DNA of 64,000 nucleotides from Mammaliicoccus sp. Dog046 (lineage in GTDB: Bacteria > Bacillota > Bacilli > Staphylococcales > Staphylococcaceae). The position numbers and the translations under genes are program-made. How positions within the stretch are numbered: the first letter of the stretch is position 1; every line of letters begins with the position of its first letter. Below the pieces are notes generated by a model, which saw only the letters and a program-made list of their open reading frames with translations, was not told the DNA's origin and made no database searches. Positions 20,564 to 31,588 of the stretch are shown one piece after another. Location of the stretch: contig NZ_CP120131.1 of assembly GCF_034039665.1 (NCBI RefSeq), forward strand, positions 1,908,446-1,972,445, read 5' to 3'.

Positions 20564-21174
20564 TATGAACTCCTATTTTTTAAGCGATTATCAAAATATT
20601 TTTCTAGGCCTTTTCCAACTAACCATAGTATAAATATAATCACGAGAACTATTATACTCTTTTTAGGACTGGCAAAAAAGGAATTTATATCAGACCCAAT
20701 GTAACTCAATGTAAATATCATAATTGCTTTTGATAAAATTAATGCAATTAAATATACTTGTTTACTAATATGCGAGAATGCACTTACCATATTAACTAAG
20801 GCGCCTGGTGTAAACGGAAAACATAATAAAATAAATAATGGTCCAAATCCATGACTATCTATCCAATGTATAAATCTGACGACTTTTGGTTGCTCGACGA
20901 CTTTAACCATAAACGGCTTTTTAGAAATCAATCTAAAAATTAAAAAGACGAGATAACTCCCAGTCACAGTACCTGCCCATGTAATGATAAAGCCTAATAA
21001 CAATCCATAAGCATTCACATTAACAATCACAAATAGAATAATTGGAAGAAATGGAATAAATGCTTCTATAAATGGAAGCAAGAATGCTATAAATATACCA
21101 AACGATCTAAACGTTTCAATTAAGTGAGTAATATTCTCCTCACTAAACCAGTTTAAAATATCTTGAAATACCAT
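20563..21174 (-). CDS. VTT-domain (TVP38/TMEM64, DedA-like) membrane protein
   Basis: A 203-residue multi-pass membrane protein with the VTT core around WAGTVTGSYLVFLIFRL and the re-entrant-type FPFTPGALVNMVSAF. Some VTT/DedA proteins are linked to lipid-carrier movement. The ATG at 21174 follows GGAAG; an upstream TTG at 21183 overlaps the SD and is not preferred. It is translationally coupled to the two signal peptidase genes. Confidence 0.85.
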   Translation of the reverse strand: MVFQDILNWFSEENITHLIETFRSFGIFIAFLLPFIEAFIPFLPIILFVIVNVNAYGLLLGFIITWAGTVTGSYLVFLIFRLISKKPFMVKVVEQPKVVRFIHWIDSHGFGPLFILLCFPFTPGALVNMVSAFSHISKQVYLIALILSKAIMIFTLSYIGSDINSFFASPKKSIIVLVIIFILWLVGKGLEKYFDNRLKNRSS

Positions 21175-21425
21175 GTGACGCAACTTCCTTCATAAATTTA
21201 TATATAGTATACCCATAATTTTAGAAATATTAAAGCAAATTGACATACGCAAATAGTCGTAGAGACAAGGATGAATTAGGTCATTTGATGAAAATGAATG
21301 ATAGGGAGAATGAAGTGAGTTGGAGGTGAGGTTTTATTTAGTATTGATATGGTATTGAGTTGGTATTCTGTTTTTCGGCTCAGTTTTTTCCAGTACTGAG
21401 CCGGTATTCCCGTTTTCATCTATAA

Positions 21426-22346
21426 TTAATATTCGTTTTCGCGTTCAATGTATATATATTTACTAGCTTTATTTTGTCCTACTCTTGAGAAGTGACTATA
21501 TAAGATACGCTTAAGTGCTGCTTTTGAAATCCCTGTCCATTCCACTGAATCTTTAACTGAAATTGGTTTACCTTTCAATATATATAGCTCTTTTAGTGCT
21601 TGTATAATTAAATGGTTCCTACCTATCTTATCACCGCATTTATTACATTTCACATATTTCTTTTGGTCAAAAAACATATTAGGTTCTATTAATTTTTTAC
21701 ACTTAATACATTTAATACCGGTGTTAACTTGATCGAAATCTACTAACTTATAATTATCAAATTGAGACAAGAACGGCTGATTCAATGATTTTAACATTTC
21801 ATATATCATTTGGTTTTCACCATACTTAAAATTTGTACCGAGTATATTGTCCAATTTATACAATTCACTTCTTAATAAAATATTCACTCTTTTTCTTAAA
21901 TCACCATGTAAAGTAAATGTTGGATTTATAAATACTATGTAACTTTTCACTTCTCTATCTATTTTAAGTTTATCTATCATCCTTACCAATCCATCATTGG
22001 CCACTTCAAATTGATTTATTAAATCTTTCGATACAAATCCAGTACTTCTATATAATTTTTGTTTCTCATAAAAGTAGTCCCCGGAAAAATTTTTAATTTC
22101 AAATTGAATGATAGTTTCATCATTTATCACTATAAAATCAAATTGAATTTTATTTTGATTTTTGATTTGTAAATCATGAATCCACCAACAATCTGTGGTT
22201 TCATGCAATAATCGTGCAAATTCAGATTCAACATCATAACCTAGTTTCATTACTGCATAAGTTTCTTCCATCTCCTTTGGTAAGTGTTCAATTTTTCCCT
22301 GCAGTGCTTCAATATAATTGAATATTTGTGGTTTTTGCAATTTCAT
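21426..22346 (-). CDS. NERD-domain protein with zinc ribbon
   Basis: A 306-residue protein with a nuclease-related domain (about 35-160). Key residues lie in QFDFIVINDETIIQFEIKNFSG, where an Asp and Glu-x-Lys are typical of NERD. Next is a zinc-ribbon-like region with CIKC and CNKC pairs (about 212-237) and a C-terminal helix-turn-helix-like segment. DNA processing is plausible but unproven. The SD is GAGGTG. It is a single gene with its own terminator region, next to pgi as I recall in other staphylococci. Confidence 0.8.
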   Translation of the reverse strand: MKLQKPQIFNYIEALQGKIEHLPKEMEETYAVMKLGYDVESEFARLLHETTDCWWIHDLQIKNQNKIQFDFIVINDETIIQFEIKNFSGDYFYEKQKLYRSTGFVSKDLINQFEVANDGLVRMIDKLKIDREVKSYIVFINPTFTLHGDLRKRVNILLRSELYKLDNILGTNFKYGENQMIYEMLKSLNQPFLSQFDNYKLVDFDQVNTGIKCIKCKKLIEPNMFFDQKKYVKCNKCGDKIGRNHLIIQALKELYILKGKPISVKDSVEWTGISKAALKRILYSHFSRVGQNKASKYIYIERENEY

Positions 22347-22390
22347 AAAAAATACACCTCATTTTTTCAAAAAATTTTCCTCAAAAACAA

Positions 22391-22423
22391 AAAAAGTCCT
22401 CCGAATTAAATTCGGGGACTTTT
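22391..22423. terminator. Terminator downstream of pgi
   Basis: A stem AAAAGTCC-CCGAA with one bulged base and a 5-nt loop, flanked by A and T tracts, between the pgi stop and the NERD gene. Confidence 0.85.
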
Positions 22424-22444
22424 ATTTCGTACGTCATTTTTATA

Positions 22445-23782
22445 TTATAGTCTTTCTTCTAATTCTTTTTTAAGATCTTCAAATCCTGGTTTACCAAGTA
22501 GCGCGAACATATTTTGTTTATATGCTTCTACGCCTGGTTGGTTAAATGGATTTACGCCTAATAAATATCCGCTCATTGCACATGCTAATTCGAAGAAGTA
22601 TACAACATAACCGAATGTATATGCATCTAACTGAGGTACTTTAACAACTAAGTTTGGTACTCCACCATCAGTATGTGCTAATAATGTTCCTTGGAATGCT
22701 TTCGTATTAACAAAATCAACTGTTTCGCCAGCTAAGAAATTCAATCCATCTAAATCATCTTTATCTTCTTCTATTGTAATATCGTGTTTAGGTGATTCAA
22801 CTTTAACAACTGTTTCAAATAGGAAACGGCGTCCTTCTTGAACATATTGACCTAATGAATGTAAATCAGATGTGAAGTTGGCACTTGAAGGGTAAATTCC
22901 TTTGAAATCTTTACCTTCAGATTCACCGAATAATTGTTTCCACCATTCACTGAAGTATTGTAATGCTGGTTCATAATTAATCAGCATTTCTGTTGAATAA
23001 CCTTTTGCATAAAGAATGTTTCGAATAGCTGCATATTGATATGCAATATTCTCTTCTAATTCTGATGATGATAAATCTTCACGTGCAGCAGCTGCCCCAT
23101 TCATCATTTCTTGAATATCAATACCACTTGCAGCAATTGGTAATAATCCTACTGCAGTTAATACTGAATATCTTCCGCCTACATCGTCAGGTACAACAAA
23201 TGTTTCATAACCTTCACCTGTTGCTAAGTCTTTTAATGCACCTTTTTCTTTATCAGTTGTAGCGAAGATACGATTTTTAGCTTCTTCTTTACCGTATTTT
23301 TCTTCTAATATTTTCTTGAATATTCTAAACGCTACTGCTGGTTCTGTAGTTGTACCAGATTTAGAAATAACATTAATAGAGAAGTCTTTTCCATCTATAT
23401 AATTGATTAAATCGTGAACATATGATGATGATAAATGATGTCCTACGAAGATAATTTGTGGATGATCACCTTTTTCATAATTCGCAAATGTTGAGTTTAG
23501 CATTTCTACTGCCGCTCTTGCACCTAAGTATGAACCACCGATACCGATTACTAGTAATACTTCTGATTGTTCTTTAATACGTTTAGATGCAGCTAAGATA
23601 CGATCGAATTCTTCTTTATCGTAATCAACAGGTAAATCAACCCATCCTAAAAAGTCACTACCTGCACCTGTCTTTTCATGTATAACATGATGTATATTTT
23701 TTACTAAATCACGAGATTGGTCTAATTCATGTTCACCAAAAAACGTTAATGCCTTTTTATAATCAAATTGAATATGTGTCAT
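22445..23782 (-). CDS. pgi: Glucose-6-phosphate isomerase
   Basis: A 445-residue glycolytic isomerase interconverting glucose-6-phosphate and fructose-6-phosphate. The sugar-phosphate SIS domains contain [13 protein letters not shown] and [14 protein letters not shown]. The catalytic Glu region is FGESEGKD, and the C-terminal segment [15 protein letters not shown] is typical. Length is standard for the firmicute form. It is monocistronic and divergent from argG, with the start preceded by AGGAGG. Confidence 0.97.
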   Translation of the reverse strand: MTHIQFDYKKALTFFGEHELDQSRDLVKNIHHVIHEKTGAGSDFLGWVDLPVDYDKEEFDRILAASKRIKEQSEVLLVIGIGGSYLGARAAVEMLNSTFANYEKGDHPQIIFVGHHLSSSYVHDLINYIDGKDFSINVISKSGTTTEPAVAFRIFKKILEEKYGKEEAKNRIFATTDKEKGALKDLATGEGYETFVVPDDVGGRYSVLTAVGLLPIAASGIDIQEMMNGAAAAREDLSSSELEENIAYQYAAIRNILYAKGYSTEMLINYEPALQYFSEWWKQLFGESEGKDFKGIYPSSANFTSDLHSLGQYVQEGRRFLFETVVKVESPKHDITIEEDKDDLDGLNFLAGETVDFVNTKAFQGTLLAHTDGGVPNLVVKVPQLDAYTFGYVVYFFELACAMSGYLLGVNPFNQPGVEAYKQNMFALLGKPGFEDLKKELEERL

Positions 23783-23878
23783 AATATCCTCCTATTTGTT
23801 TCATACATATATTTAATAGCACCTTTATTTTACTCTAGTTTTCATAGGCTTTCAATCTATAAAGAATGTTCTGCTCTT

Positions 23879-23896
23879 AAATGCATATTTATTTAA
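23879..23896. promoter_or_regulatory. Possible ArgR (ARG) box upstream of argGH
   Basis: AATGCATATTTATTTAAT differs from the 18-bp ARG box pattern wnTGAATwwwwATTCAnw at two fixed positions. It lies about 100 bp before argG. AT-rich background makes chance matches likely. Confidence 0.35.
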
Positions 23897-23993
23897 TATT
23901 ACTATTGAAAATTCATTTTCCATATGGTACTGTATGTTTATCGATTAAATATACAAAATATTAAATATTAATACAAAAGAGAGGTTTTAAGTT

Positions 23994-25196
23994 ATGTCTA
24001 ATAAAGTTGTTTTAGCTTATTCAGGTGGTTTAGATACAAGTGTTGCAGTGAAATGGTTGATTGAGAAAGGTTATACAATCGTTGCATGTTGCTTAGACGT
24101 TGGTGAAGGTAAAGATTTAGATTTAGTTCAACAAAAGGCTTTAGATATGGGCGCTGAACAGTCATATGTCATTGATGCCACTAAAGAATTTAGTGAAGAC
24201 TTTGTTGGATATGCAATTAAAGGGAATACAATGTATGAAGGTAGCTATCCTTTAGTATCCGCTTTAAGTAGACCACTTATTTCTAAAAAATTAGTTGAAA
24301 TTGCATTAAAAGAAGATGCAATTGCGATTGCTCATGGTTGTACTGGTAAAGGAAATGACCAAGTTCGTTTCGAAGTTGCTATTAAGTCACTTGCACCACA
24401 CATTAAAGTGCTTGCACCTGTTCGTGAATGGTCATGGAGTCGTGAAGAAGAAATTGATTATGCAAAAAAACATAATATCCCTATTCCAATCAATTTAGAC
24501 TCTCCTTATTCAATTGACCAAAATTTATGGGGTCGTAGTAATGAGTGTGGTATTTTAGAAGATCCTTTCGCTACACCACCAGAAGATGCATACGATTTAA
24601 CAAATGCACTGGAAAATACACCTGACACAGCTGAAGAATTAGAACTTGAATTTGAAAATGGTTTACCAGTGTCTATTAATAACCAAGCTTATGATTTAGA
24701 TCAATTGATTTTACATCTTAATGAAGTAGCTGGATTACACGGTATTGGAAGAATCGACCATGTTGAGAATCGTTTAGTTGGTATTAAATCACGTGAAGTT
24801 TATGAAACACCAGGTGCTAAAGTCATCATGGAAGCACATAAAGCGTTAGAAACAATTACTTTAACGAAAGATGTGGCACACTTTAAACCAATCATTGAAA
24901 AACAATTAGCTGAACAGATTTATAACGGTTTATGGTTCTCTCCTTTAACAGATAGCTTGAAACAATTTATAGATTCAACTCAAACTCAAGTTACTGGTAC
25001 AGTACGTGTTAAATTATACAAAGGTAATGTTATTGTTAACGGACGTAAATCTCCGTACAGCTTATATAATGAAGCTTTAGCAACATATACTAAAGAAGAT
25101 GCTTTCAACCAAGAAGCTGCTGTAGGATTTATCGAAATCTTTGGTTTACCTACTAAAGTTAAAGCATTGTTAGAAACTGAAGGTGTTTTAAAATGA
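23994..25196 (+). CDS. argG: Argininosuccinate synthase
   Basis: A 400-residue ATP-dependent ligase joining citrulline and aspartate. The N-terminal PP-loop [15 protein letters not shown], the ATP-grasp segment [15 protein letters not shown], and [13 protein letters not shown] are diagnostic. The SD is AGAGAGG. Its stop overlaps the argH start by four bases (ATGA), so the two are translationally coupled. The arginine biosynthesis pair faces a catabolic gudB-rocD-rocA run. Confidence 0.97.
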   Translation: MSNKVVLAYSGGLDTSVAVKWLIEKGYTIVACCLDVGEGKDLDLVQQKALDMGAEQSYVIDATKEFSEDFVGYAIKGNTMYEGSYPLVSALSRPLISKKLVEIALKEDAIAIAHGCTGKGNDQVRFEVAIKSLAPHIKVLAPVREWSWSREEEIDYAKKHNIPIPINLDSPYSIDQNLWGRSNECGILEDPFATPPEDAYDLTNALENTPDTAEELELEFENGLPVSINNQAYDLDQLILHLNEVAGLHGIGRIDHVENRLVGIKSREVYETPGAKVIMEAHKALETITLTKDVAHFKPIIEKQLAEQIYNGLWFSPLTDSLKQFIDSTQTQVTGTVRVKLYKGNVIVNGRKSPYSLYNEALATYTKEDAFNQEAAVGFIEIFGLPTKVKALLETEGVLK

Positions 25197-26566
25197 GTAA
25201 AAAAGCTTGGGGAGGAAGATTCGAATCTAATCCCGAATCATGGGTAGATGCATTCAATGCATCTATCCATTTTGATAAAAATTTAATTGACCAAGATATT
25301 CAAGGAAGTATTGCACACGCAACAATGCTTGCTGAACAACAAATAATTGAACATGAAGAAGCCGAATTAATCATACAAGGATTAAAAGACATCAAAAAAG
25401 ATTTTGAAAATGATCAATTAGAACTTTCAGAATCACTTGAGGATATTCACCTCAATATTGAACATGCATTAATTCAAAAGATTGGCCAAGTTGGAGGCAA
25501 ATTGCATACTGGTAGAAGTAGAAATGACCAAGTCGCTACGGATATGCATTTATATACAAAAGAAAATGTACAAGAAATCATTGAGCTAGTAGAGTCACTT
25601 CAACAAGCAATCGTGACAATCGCAGATCAACATGTGCATACAATTATGCCTGGTTATACACATCTTCAAAGAGCTCAACCTATTTCATTTGCCCATCACA
25701 TTATGACTTACTTTTGGATGCTTGAAAGAGATAAATCAAGATTTAACGATAGCATTAAACGTATAGATATCAGTCCACTTGGCGCCGCAGCTTTAAGCGG
25801 AACAACACATCCAATCGATAGACATCGTACTCAAGAATTACTTGAATTTGGTAGTTTATACGAGAACAGTCTAGATGCAGTTAGCGATCGTGATTATATC
25901 GTAGAAACATTGCATAACATTTCATTAACAATGGTTCATCTATCAAGATTTTCTGAAGAAATTATTTTTTGGTCAACAGACGAAGCCAAGTTCATCACTT
26001 TATCTGATAGTTTCTCTACAGGCTCATCAATTATGCCTCAAAAGAAAAACCCTGATATGGCAGAGCTAATCAGAGGTAAAGTTGGTAGAACAACTGGACA
26101 TTTAATGAGTATGTTAGTTACGTTAAAAGGTCTCCCACTTGCTTACAATAAAGATATGCAAGAAGATAAAGAAGGTCTCTTCGATGCTATCCATACAATT
26201 AAAGGTTCTTTACGTATTTTTGAAGGTATGATTACAACAATGCAAGTCAATAAAGAACATTTAAATGAAACTGTTCATAAAGACTTTTCAAACGCTACAG
26301 AACTAGCCGACTATCTCGTTGAGCAGAATATCCCATTTAGAGAAGCACATGAAATCGTTGGTAAAATAGTACTATGGTGTATTCAAAATAATAAATATTT
26401 ATTAGACGTACCATTAGAACAATATCAATCTTATAACAATAAAATTGAAGCTAACGTATATGACTATCTCAAACCAGAAAACTGTCTTAGCCGCCGTAAA
26501 AGTTACGGTTCAACCGGCCAAGAATCAGTTAAACACCAAATAAACGTAGCTAAACAATTATTATAA
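25193..26566 (+). CDS. argH: Argininosuccinate lyase
   Basis: A 457-residue fumarase/aspartase-superfamily enzyme that splits argininosuccinate to arginine and fumarate. The superfamily signature [12 protein letters not shown] (about 281-292), HTGRSRNDQ and the catalytic His region [10 protein letters not shown] are present. It overlaps argG by four bases. A strong terminator follows 7 bp after the stop, then a large 39-bp repeat array. Confidence 0.97.
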   Translation: MSKKAWGGRFESNPESWVDAFNASIHFDKNLIDQDIQGSIAHATMLAEQQIIEHEEAELIIQGLKDIKKDFENDQLELSESLEDIHLNIEHALIQKIGQVGGKLHTGRSRNDQVATDMHLYTKENVQEIIELVESLQQAIVTIADQHVHTIMPGYTHLQRAQPISFAHHIMTYFWMLERDKSRFNDSIKRIDISPLGAAALSGTTHPIDRHRTQELLEFGSLYENSLDAVSDRDYIVETLHNISLTMVHLSRFSEEIIFWSTDEAKFITLSDSFSTGSSIMPQKKNPDMAELIRGKVGRTTGHLMSMLVTLKGLPLAYNKDMQEDKEGLFDAIHTIKGSLRIFEGMITTMQVNKEHLNETVHKDFSNATELADYLVEQNIPFREAHEIVGKIVLWCIQNNKYLLDVPLEQYQSYNNKIEANVYDYLKPENCLSRRKSYGSTGQESVKHQINVAKQLL

Positions 26567-26572
26567 TAGTAG

Positions 26573-26600
26573 AATCCTGGAATTAGTTGATTCCAGGATT
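26573..26600 (+). terminator. argGH terminator
   Basis: A perfect 11-bp stem (AATCCTGGAAT) with a 6-nt loop followed by TTT, directly after argH and before the repeat array. Confidence 0.9.
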
Positions 26601-26643
26601 TTTCGTATGTAGTGGTTAGTCGTAGTGGTTCGAAAATTAGGAT

Positions 26644-27167
26644 CAGAATTCTGGATTATGATCGTTAGAACGCTGTAACTACCAGTATTCTGGATTATGA
26701 CCGTTAGAACTCTGTAACGGACATTATTCCGAATTCTGTCCCTTAGAACTGTATAACGGACACTTCTCAGAATTTTGTCCCTTAGAACTCTGTAACGGAC
26801 ATTATTCCGAATTCTGTCCCTTAGAACTGTGTAACGGACATTATTCCGAATTCTGTCCTTTAGAACTGTGTAACGGACATTATTCCGAATTCTGTCCCTT
26901 AGAACTGTGTAACGGACATTATTCCGAATTCTGTCCCTTAGAACTGTGTAACGGACATTATTCCGAATTCTGTCCTTTAGAACTGTGTAACGGACATTAT
27001 TCCGAATTCTGTCCTTTAGAACTGTGTAACGGACATTATTCCGAATTCTGTCCTTTAGAACTGTGTAACGGACATTATTCCGAATTCTGTCCTTTAGAAC
27101 TGTGTAACGGACATTATTCCGAATTCTGACCTTTAGAATCATGTATCTAAAACTTCTCCGGAATTCT
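26644..27167. repeat. 39-bp tandem repeat array A (about 13 units)
   Basis: The unit contains AGAACTGTGTAACGGAC followed by ATTATTCCGAATTCTGTCC and a short linker, 39 bp in total. The central units are nearly identical, while the first two units (26644-26720) and the last (about 27128-27167) are divergent. Each unit holds the nested inversions CGGA/TCCG and GGACA/TGTCC. Because 39 is divisible by three, one minus-strand frame stays open through the array (a 13-residue periodic peptide). It lacks a credible SD and is best read as noncoding. The array lies between convergent argH and gudB, and a relative lies at 56.8 kb. Confidence 0.95.
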
Positions 27168-27209
27168 ACATCATAATCCCCCACTCACTCCAACGCACAC
27201 AATAAAAAA

Positions 27210-27321
27210 GGGAGCGGGACAGAAATCTAACTCATAAAAAAGATTTCGTAGTCCCGCCCTCGGCAAGGATGACTAGAGTTGAAAAAAGCTTGATACAAGC
27301 GCATTTTCAACTCTAGTCATC
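27210..27321. other. Compound inverted-repeat element between array A and gudB
   Basis: Two dyads lie side by side. One is an imperfect stem GGGAGCGGGAC...AAATCT with AGATTT...GTCCCGCCCT (27210-27260). The other is a perfect 18-bp stem (arms 27268-27285 and 27304-27321) enclosing a second small hairpin GCTTG/CAAGC (27288-27300). The first resembles intergenic dyads I recall from staphylococci. It has no coding potential. A structured 3' RNA or an insertion-like repeat are both possible. Confidence 0.75.
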
Positions 27322-27339
27322 TACTACCAAGATACAAAA

Positions 27340-27374
27340 AAGAGACTGAGACATACATTATGTCCCAGCCTCTT
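27340..27374 (-). terminator. gudB terminator (CTGGGACA-family dyad)
   Basis: A 16-bp stem with three mismatched positions (arms 27340-27355 and 27359-27374). On the minus strand it is followed by TTTTTT just past the gudB stop. Confidence 0.88.
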
Positions 27375-27388
27375 CCTATTACAACAGT

Positions 27389-28633
27389 TTAAGCCCAACC
27401 TCTATATCGTGCCGCTTCTGCTGTACGTTTAATACCTACAATGTAAGCTGCTAAACGCATATCTATTCTTCTGTTTTCTGCTAAGTTATAAATTGTATCA
27501 AATGCTTTAACTAATTTTTCACGTAATTTTTCATTAACTTCTTCTTCTGTCCAATAATAACCTTGGTTATTTTGTACCCATTCGAAGTATGATACTGTTA
27601 CGCCACCAGCACTTGCTAATACATCTGGTACTAATAAAACGCCACGTTCACTTAAAATCTTAGTTGCTGCCATTGTTGTCGGACCATTAGCTGCTTCAAC
27701 TACGATTTCAGCTTTAATATCATTCGCATTTTCTTCAGTTATTTGATTAGATATTGCTGCTGGTACTAAAATGTCACAATCAATTTCAAATAATTCTTTG
27801 TTTGAAATTGTTTCATCAAATAAGTTTGTAACTGTACCGAAACTATCACGACGATCTAATAAATAATCGATATCTAAACCTTCTGGATCATGTAAAGCAC
27901 CGTAAGCATCTGAGATACCTACAACTTTAGCGCCTTCGTCATATAAGAATTTCGCTAAGAAACTACCTGCATTACCGAAACCTTGGATCACGACTCTAGA
28001 ACCTTTAATTGTTTTCCCACGTCTTTTTGCTGCTTGTTCAATCGCGATAACTACACCTAATGCAGTTGAACGGTCTCTACCTTGTGAACCACCTAATACG
28101 ATTGGTTTACCAGTAATGAAACCTGGAGAATTAAATTCATCCATTTGACTATATTCGTCCATCATCCAAGCCATGATTTGTGAGTTTGTGAAAACATCAG
28201 GCGCTGGAATATCTTTTGTTGGACCTACAATTTGAGAAATTGCACGAACATAACCACGAGATAATCTTTCAACTTCGTGAATACTCATTTGTCGTGGATC
28301 ACAAACAATACCACCTTTACCGCCACCATAAGGTAAATCAACAATGCCACATTTTAAAGTCATCCACATTGATAATGCAGTAACTTCTTCAACGTCTACA
28401 TCTGGATGGAAACGTACGCCACCTTTTGTAGGACCAACAGCATCATTGTGTTGGGCACGATAGCCGGTAAAAGTTTTAACAGATCCGTCATCCATTCTAA
28501 CTGGAATTCGTACAGTTAATAATCTCATTGGTTCCTTAATTAAATCATACATCCCCTCGTCAAAACCTAATTTATTAAGGGCTTCACCAATAATTTCTTG
28601 TGTCGATGATACTAAATTTAAATTTTCGCTCAT
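27389..28633 (-). CDS. gudB: NAD-specific glutamate dehydrogenase
   Basis: A 414-residue catabolic glutamate dehydrogenase converting glutamate to 2-oxoglutarate plus ammonia. The substrate-binding segment PYGGGKGGIVCDP contains the catalytic Lys. The Rossmann motif RVVIQGFGNAGSFLAKFL and the dimer region DVLASAGGVTVSYFEW are clear. It is the last gene of the rocA-rocD-gudB run, 108 bp after rocD, and may have its own promoter. The SD AGAGGATC precedes the ATG. Confidence 0.95.
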   Translation of the reverse strand: MSENLNLVSSTQEIIGEALNKLGFDEGMYDLIKEPMRLLTVRIPVRMDDGSVKTFTGYRAQHNDAVGPTKGGVRFHPDVDVEEVTALSMWMTLKCGIVDLPYGGGKGGIVCDPRQMSIHEVERLSRGYVRAISQIVGPTKDIPAPDVFTNSQIMAWMMDEYSQMDEFNSPGFITGKPIVLGGSQGRDRSTALGVVIAIEQAAKRRGKTIKGSRVVIQGFGNAGSFLAKFLYDEGAKVVGISDAYGALHDPEGLDIDYLLDRRDSFGTVTNLFDETISNKELFEIDCDILVPAAISNQITEENANDIKAEIVVEAANGPTTMAATKILSERGVLLVPDVLASAGGVTVSYFEWVQNNQGYYWTEEEVNEKLREKLVKAFDTIYNLAENRRIDMRLAAYIVGIKRTAEAARYRGWA

Positions 28634-28741
28634 GATCCTCTTCGCCTCTTTTTTAAATACTTTAAATCTCTAGATAATTGTAACATAATTGATTATTTTT
28701 AAAAGTCTTTATCATGAAATTTGTAAACGGTATCACAATTT

Positions 28742-29932
28742 TTAATTAAAAACCGATTTAACTTGATCAATGGCCCAATTTAAATCTTCTTTTTCGATAA
28801 TTAATGGTGGTGCAAAACGTATTACAGTTTCATGTGTTTCTTTACACAACAACCCAAGTTCTTTAAGTTTTTCACAGTAAGGTCTTGCATCTTCAGTTAA
28901 TTCAACACCGATGAACAATCCTTTACCTCTTACTTCTTTAATTGCTGGGTGATTAATTTTTTCTAATTCTTCTTTAAAATACGTACCTAATTCTAAAGAA
29001 CGTTCTGATAATTTTTCATCAATCAATACATCTAAAGCTGCATTTGATACTGCACATGCAAGTGGATTTCCACCAAATGTAGATCCGTGTGATCCTGGAT
29101 TAAACACTTCAATTACTTCTTTATCTCCAACGATACACGAAATTGGAAATACGCCGCCACCAAGTGCTTTTCCAAGTATGTACATATCAGGTTGAACATT
29201 ATCCCAGTCCGTCGCGAATAATTTACCTGTTCTACCTAGTCCAGCTTGAATTTCATCTGCAATGAATAATACATTATTTTCATCACAAATTTCTCTAATT
29301 TGTTTTAAGTAACCGTCTTCCGGTACGTTTATACCTGCTTCACCTTGAATAGGTTCAATTAATATCGCAGCAGTATTTGGTGTAATCGCTGATTTAATTT
29401 GTTCTATATCACCAAAATCAACAAGATTAAAGCCACCAAGTAATGGTCCATAACCTCTTTGATATTCTTTTTCTGAAGAAAGTGATACTGCAGCCATTGT
29501 ACGTCCATGGAAGTTACCATTCATAGCAATAATTTCTGCTTTATTTTCTTCTACACCTTTAACATCGTATGCCCAACGTCTAGCTGCTTTAATAGCTGTT
29601 TCAACAGCTTCCGCACCTGTATTCATTGGTAATACCATTTCTTTATTTGCAAGTTTACATATTTTTTCATACCAAGGACCTAATTGATCACTGTGGAATG
29701 CACGTGATGTCAATGTAACTCGGTCAGCTTGTTCCTTTAATGCTTGGATAATTTTAGGGTGACGGTGACCTTGGTTAACCGCAGAATAAGCAGATAACAT
29801 ATCTAAATACTTATTACCTTCCGGATCTTTAACCCAAATGCCCTCCGCTTCTGATATAACAATCGGCAACGGTAAATAGTTTGGAGCACCAAATGAATTA
29901 GTTTGTTCAATTATTTCTTGTGACTTTGTCAT
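28742..29932 (-). CDS. rocD: Ornithine aminotransferase
   Basis: A 396-residue fold-type I PLP enzyme transferring the delta-amino group of ornithine to 2-oxoglutarate, giving glutamate semialdehyde/P5C. The PLP Lys lies in [29 protein letters not shown] and the substrate motif [15 protein letters not shown] are diagnostic. The SD GGGAGGAG is strong. It lies 71 bp downstream of rocA, whose enzyme uses its product. Confidence 0.95.
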   Translation of the reverse strand: MTKSQEIIEQTNSFGAPNYLPLPIVISEAEGIWVKDPEGNKYLDMLSAYSAVNQGHRHPKIIQALKEQADRVTLTSRAFHSDQLGPWYEKICKLANKEMVLPMNTGAEAVETAIKAARRWAYDVKGVEENKAEIIAMNGNFHGRTMAAVSLSSEKEYQRGYGPLLGGFNLVDFGDIEQIKSAITPNTAAILIEPIQGEAGINVPEDGYLKQIREICDENNVLFIADEIQAGLGRTGKLFATDWDNVQPDMYILGKALGGGVFPISCIVGDKEVIEVFNPGSHGSTFGGNPLACAVSNAALDVLIDEKLSERSLELGTYFKEELEKINHPAIKEVRGKGLFIGVELTEDARPYCEKLKELGLLCKETHETVIRFAPPLIIEKEDLNWAIDQVKSVFN

Positions 29933-30003
29933 ATTAAATCTCCTCCCATTAAAACAGTAGAGCTAGAAAACGCTCTACTGTATTTGTATGATTTCCATTT
30001 TCA

Positions 30004-31548
30004 TTATAACATTTCTGAAATTGTACGTCCTTGCATATGAAGAATTAAGTAGTCTGGACCACCTGCTTTAGAATCTGTACCAGACATTTTAAATCCGCCA
30101 AACGGTTGATAGCCTACAATTGCGCCTGTACAACCTCTGTTAAAGTATAAGTTTCCAACTAAGAATTTACGGCGTGCTAATTCTAATTTTTCACGATTAT
30201 TTGTAATTACTCCACCAGTTAATCCATATTCTGTATCATTCGCAAAATCAATTGCTTCATCAAAATCTTTCGCTTTACTGAAACCGACAACTGGTCCAAA
30301 AATTTCTTCTTGCATTACGCGGTCGTCATGTTTTAAATCTGCTATAACTGTTGGATTAACGAAGTGACCTTTAGACTCATCTGTCGTTCCACCTGCTACA
30401 ACGCGACCTTCTTTTTTACCAATTTCAATATATTTTTTAATTTTTTTAATTGAGTTTTCATCAATTACAGGACCCATATAATTATCTTGATCAGTTGAAT
30501 CACCCACAGATAATTGTTCTGTACGTTCAACGACTTTATCTAGTAATTCATCATAAATATCTTCTACAGCAATAACGCGTGAACATGCAGAACATTTTTG
30601 ACCTGAGAATCCAAATGCAGATTGTACGATTGAGTCTGCAGCTAAATCTAAATCGCCTTCTGAATCAACAATTATTGTATCTTTACCACCCATTTCAGCG
30701 ATTACACGCTTAAGGTGCGTTTGTCCTTTATGTACTTTCGCAGCTCTTTCATATATAGATACACCCACATCACGAGATCCTGTGAATGAAATTAAACTTG
30801 TATCTTTATGATCAATTAAATAATCTCCAATTTCACTAGATGAACCAGGAATATAGTTAACTACCCCTTTTGGTAAACCTGCTTCCTCTAATACTTCCAT
30901 AAATTTATATGCTACGACTGGTGTTTTTGATGATGGTTTTAATAAAACTGTGTTTCCAGTAACGATTGGTGCAACAGTTGTTCCTGCCATAATCGCAAAT
31001 GCAAAGTTCCATGGTGAAATAACTACAGAAACACCAATAGGTAAATATTGATATTTATTATATTCTCCTGGACGACTTTCCACTTTCTTTCCATCTTTCA
31101 ATTCCAGCATTTGACGTGCATAATACTCCATAAAATCAATTGCTTCAGCAGTATCAGCATCTGCTTCTTTCCATGGTTTACCACCTTCTTTAGAAAGTAA
31201 TGCAGAGAACTCATGTTTACGACGTCTTGTTATAGCAGCTGCTTTAAATAAAACATCTGCACGTACGCTTGGATCTGTTTCTCTCCAAGTCTCAAATGCT
31301 TCTTTAGCCGCTTCCATCGCCTTCTCAGCATGTTCTTTACTTGCTTTAGAAACTAACCCGACAGTTTCTTCTATATTAGAAGGATTGTATGATCTTGTTT
31401 TATCATCAGTGAAAATTCGTTCTCCACCAACAATAATAGGATATTCTTCACCTAAATAACCTTCGACCGTTTTTAGCCCTTTCAAATAAGCAGCTTTATT
31501 CTCTTCTTTCGTAAAATCAGTAAATGGTTCATGTTTGTATGGAATCAT
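30004..31548 (-). CDS. rocA: L-glutamate gamma-semialdehyde (P5C) dehydrogenase
   Basis: A 514-residue ALDH-superfamily enzyme that oxidises P5C/glutamate semialdehyde to glutamate. The catalytic Glu lies in VIAEMGGKD and the catalytic Cys in [14 protein letters not shown]; the C-terminal [21 protein letters not shown] is typical of RocA. The length (about 515) fits the single-domain bacterial form. It heads the run rocA-rocD-gudB, so ornithine can be taken to 2-oxoglutarate. A possible CcpA site lies 40 bp upstream. Confidence 0.95.
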   Translation of the reverse strand: MIPYKHEPFTDFTKEENKAAYLKGLKTVEGYLGEEYPIIVGGERIFTDDKTRSYNPSNIEETVGLVSKASKEHAEKAMEAAKEAFETWRETDPSVRADVLFKAAAITRRRKHEFSALLSKEGGKPWKEADADTAEAIDFMEYYARQMLELKDGKKVESRPGEYNKYQYLPIGVSVVISPWNFAFAIMAGTTVAPIVTGNTVLLKPSSKTPVVAYKFMEVLEEAGLPKGVVNYIPGSSSEIGDYLIDHKDTSLISFTGSRDVGVSIYERAAKVHKGQTHLKRVIAEMGGKDTIIVDSEGDLDLAADSIVQSAFGFSGQKCSACSRVIAVEDIYDELLDKVVERTEQLSVGDSTDQDNYMGPVIDENSIKKIKKYIEIGKKEGRVVAGGTTDESKGHFVNPTVIADLKHDDRVMQEEIFGPVVGFSKAKDFDEAIDFANDTEYGLTGGVITNNREKLELARRKFLVGNLYFNRGCTGAIVGYQPFGGFKMSGTDSKAGGPDYLILHMQGRTISEML

Positions 31549-31588
31549 TTAAGTAAACCTCCCTTTGTTAATACGGACTCCTTAAAAA

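Noticed and set aside
26561-27184. A 207-codon minus-strand frame through array A encoding a 13-residue periodic Arg-rich peptide
   Set aside because: The open frame follows automatically from a 39-bp stop-free unit. The only start is a GTG with poor SD spacing, and the frame runs into the argH terminator region. No signal, domain or conserved ends are seen.
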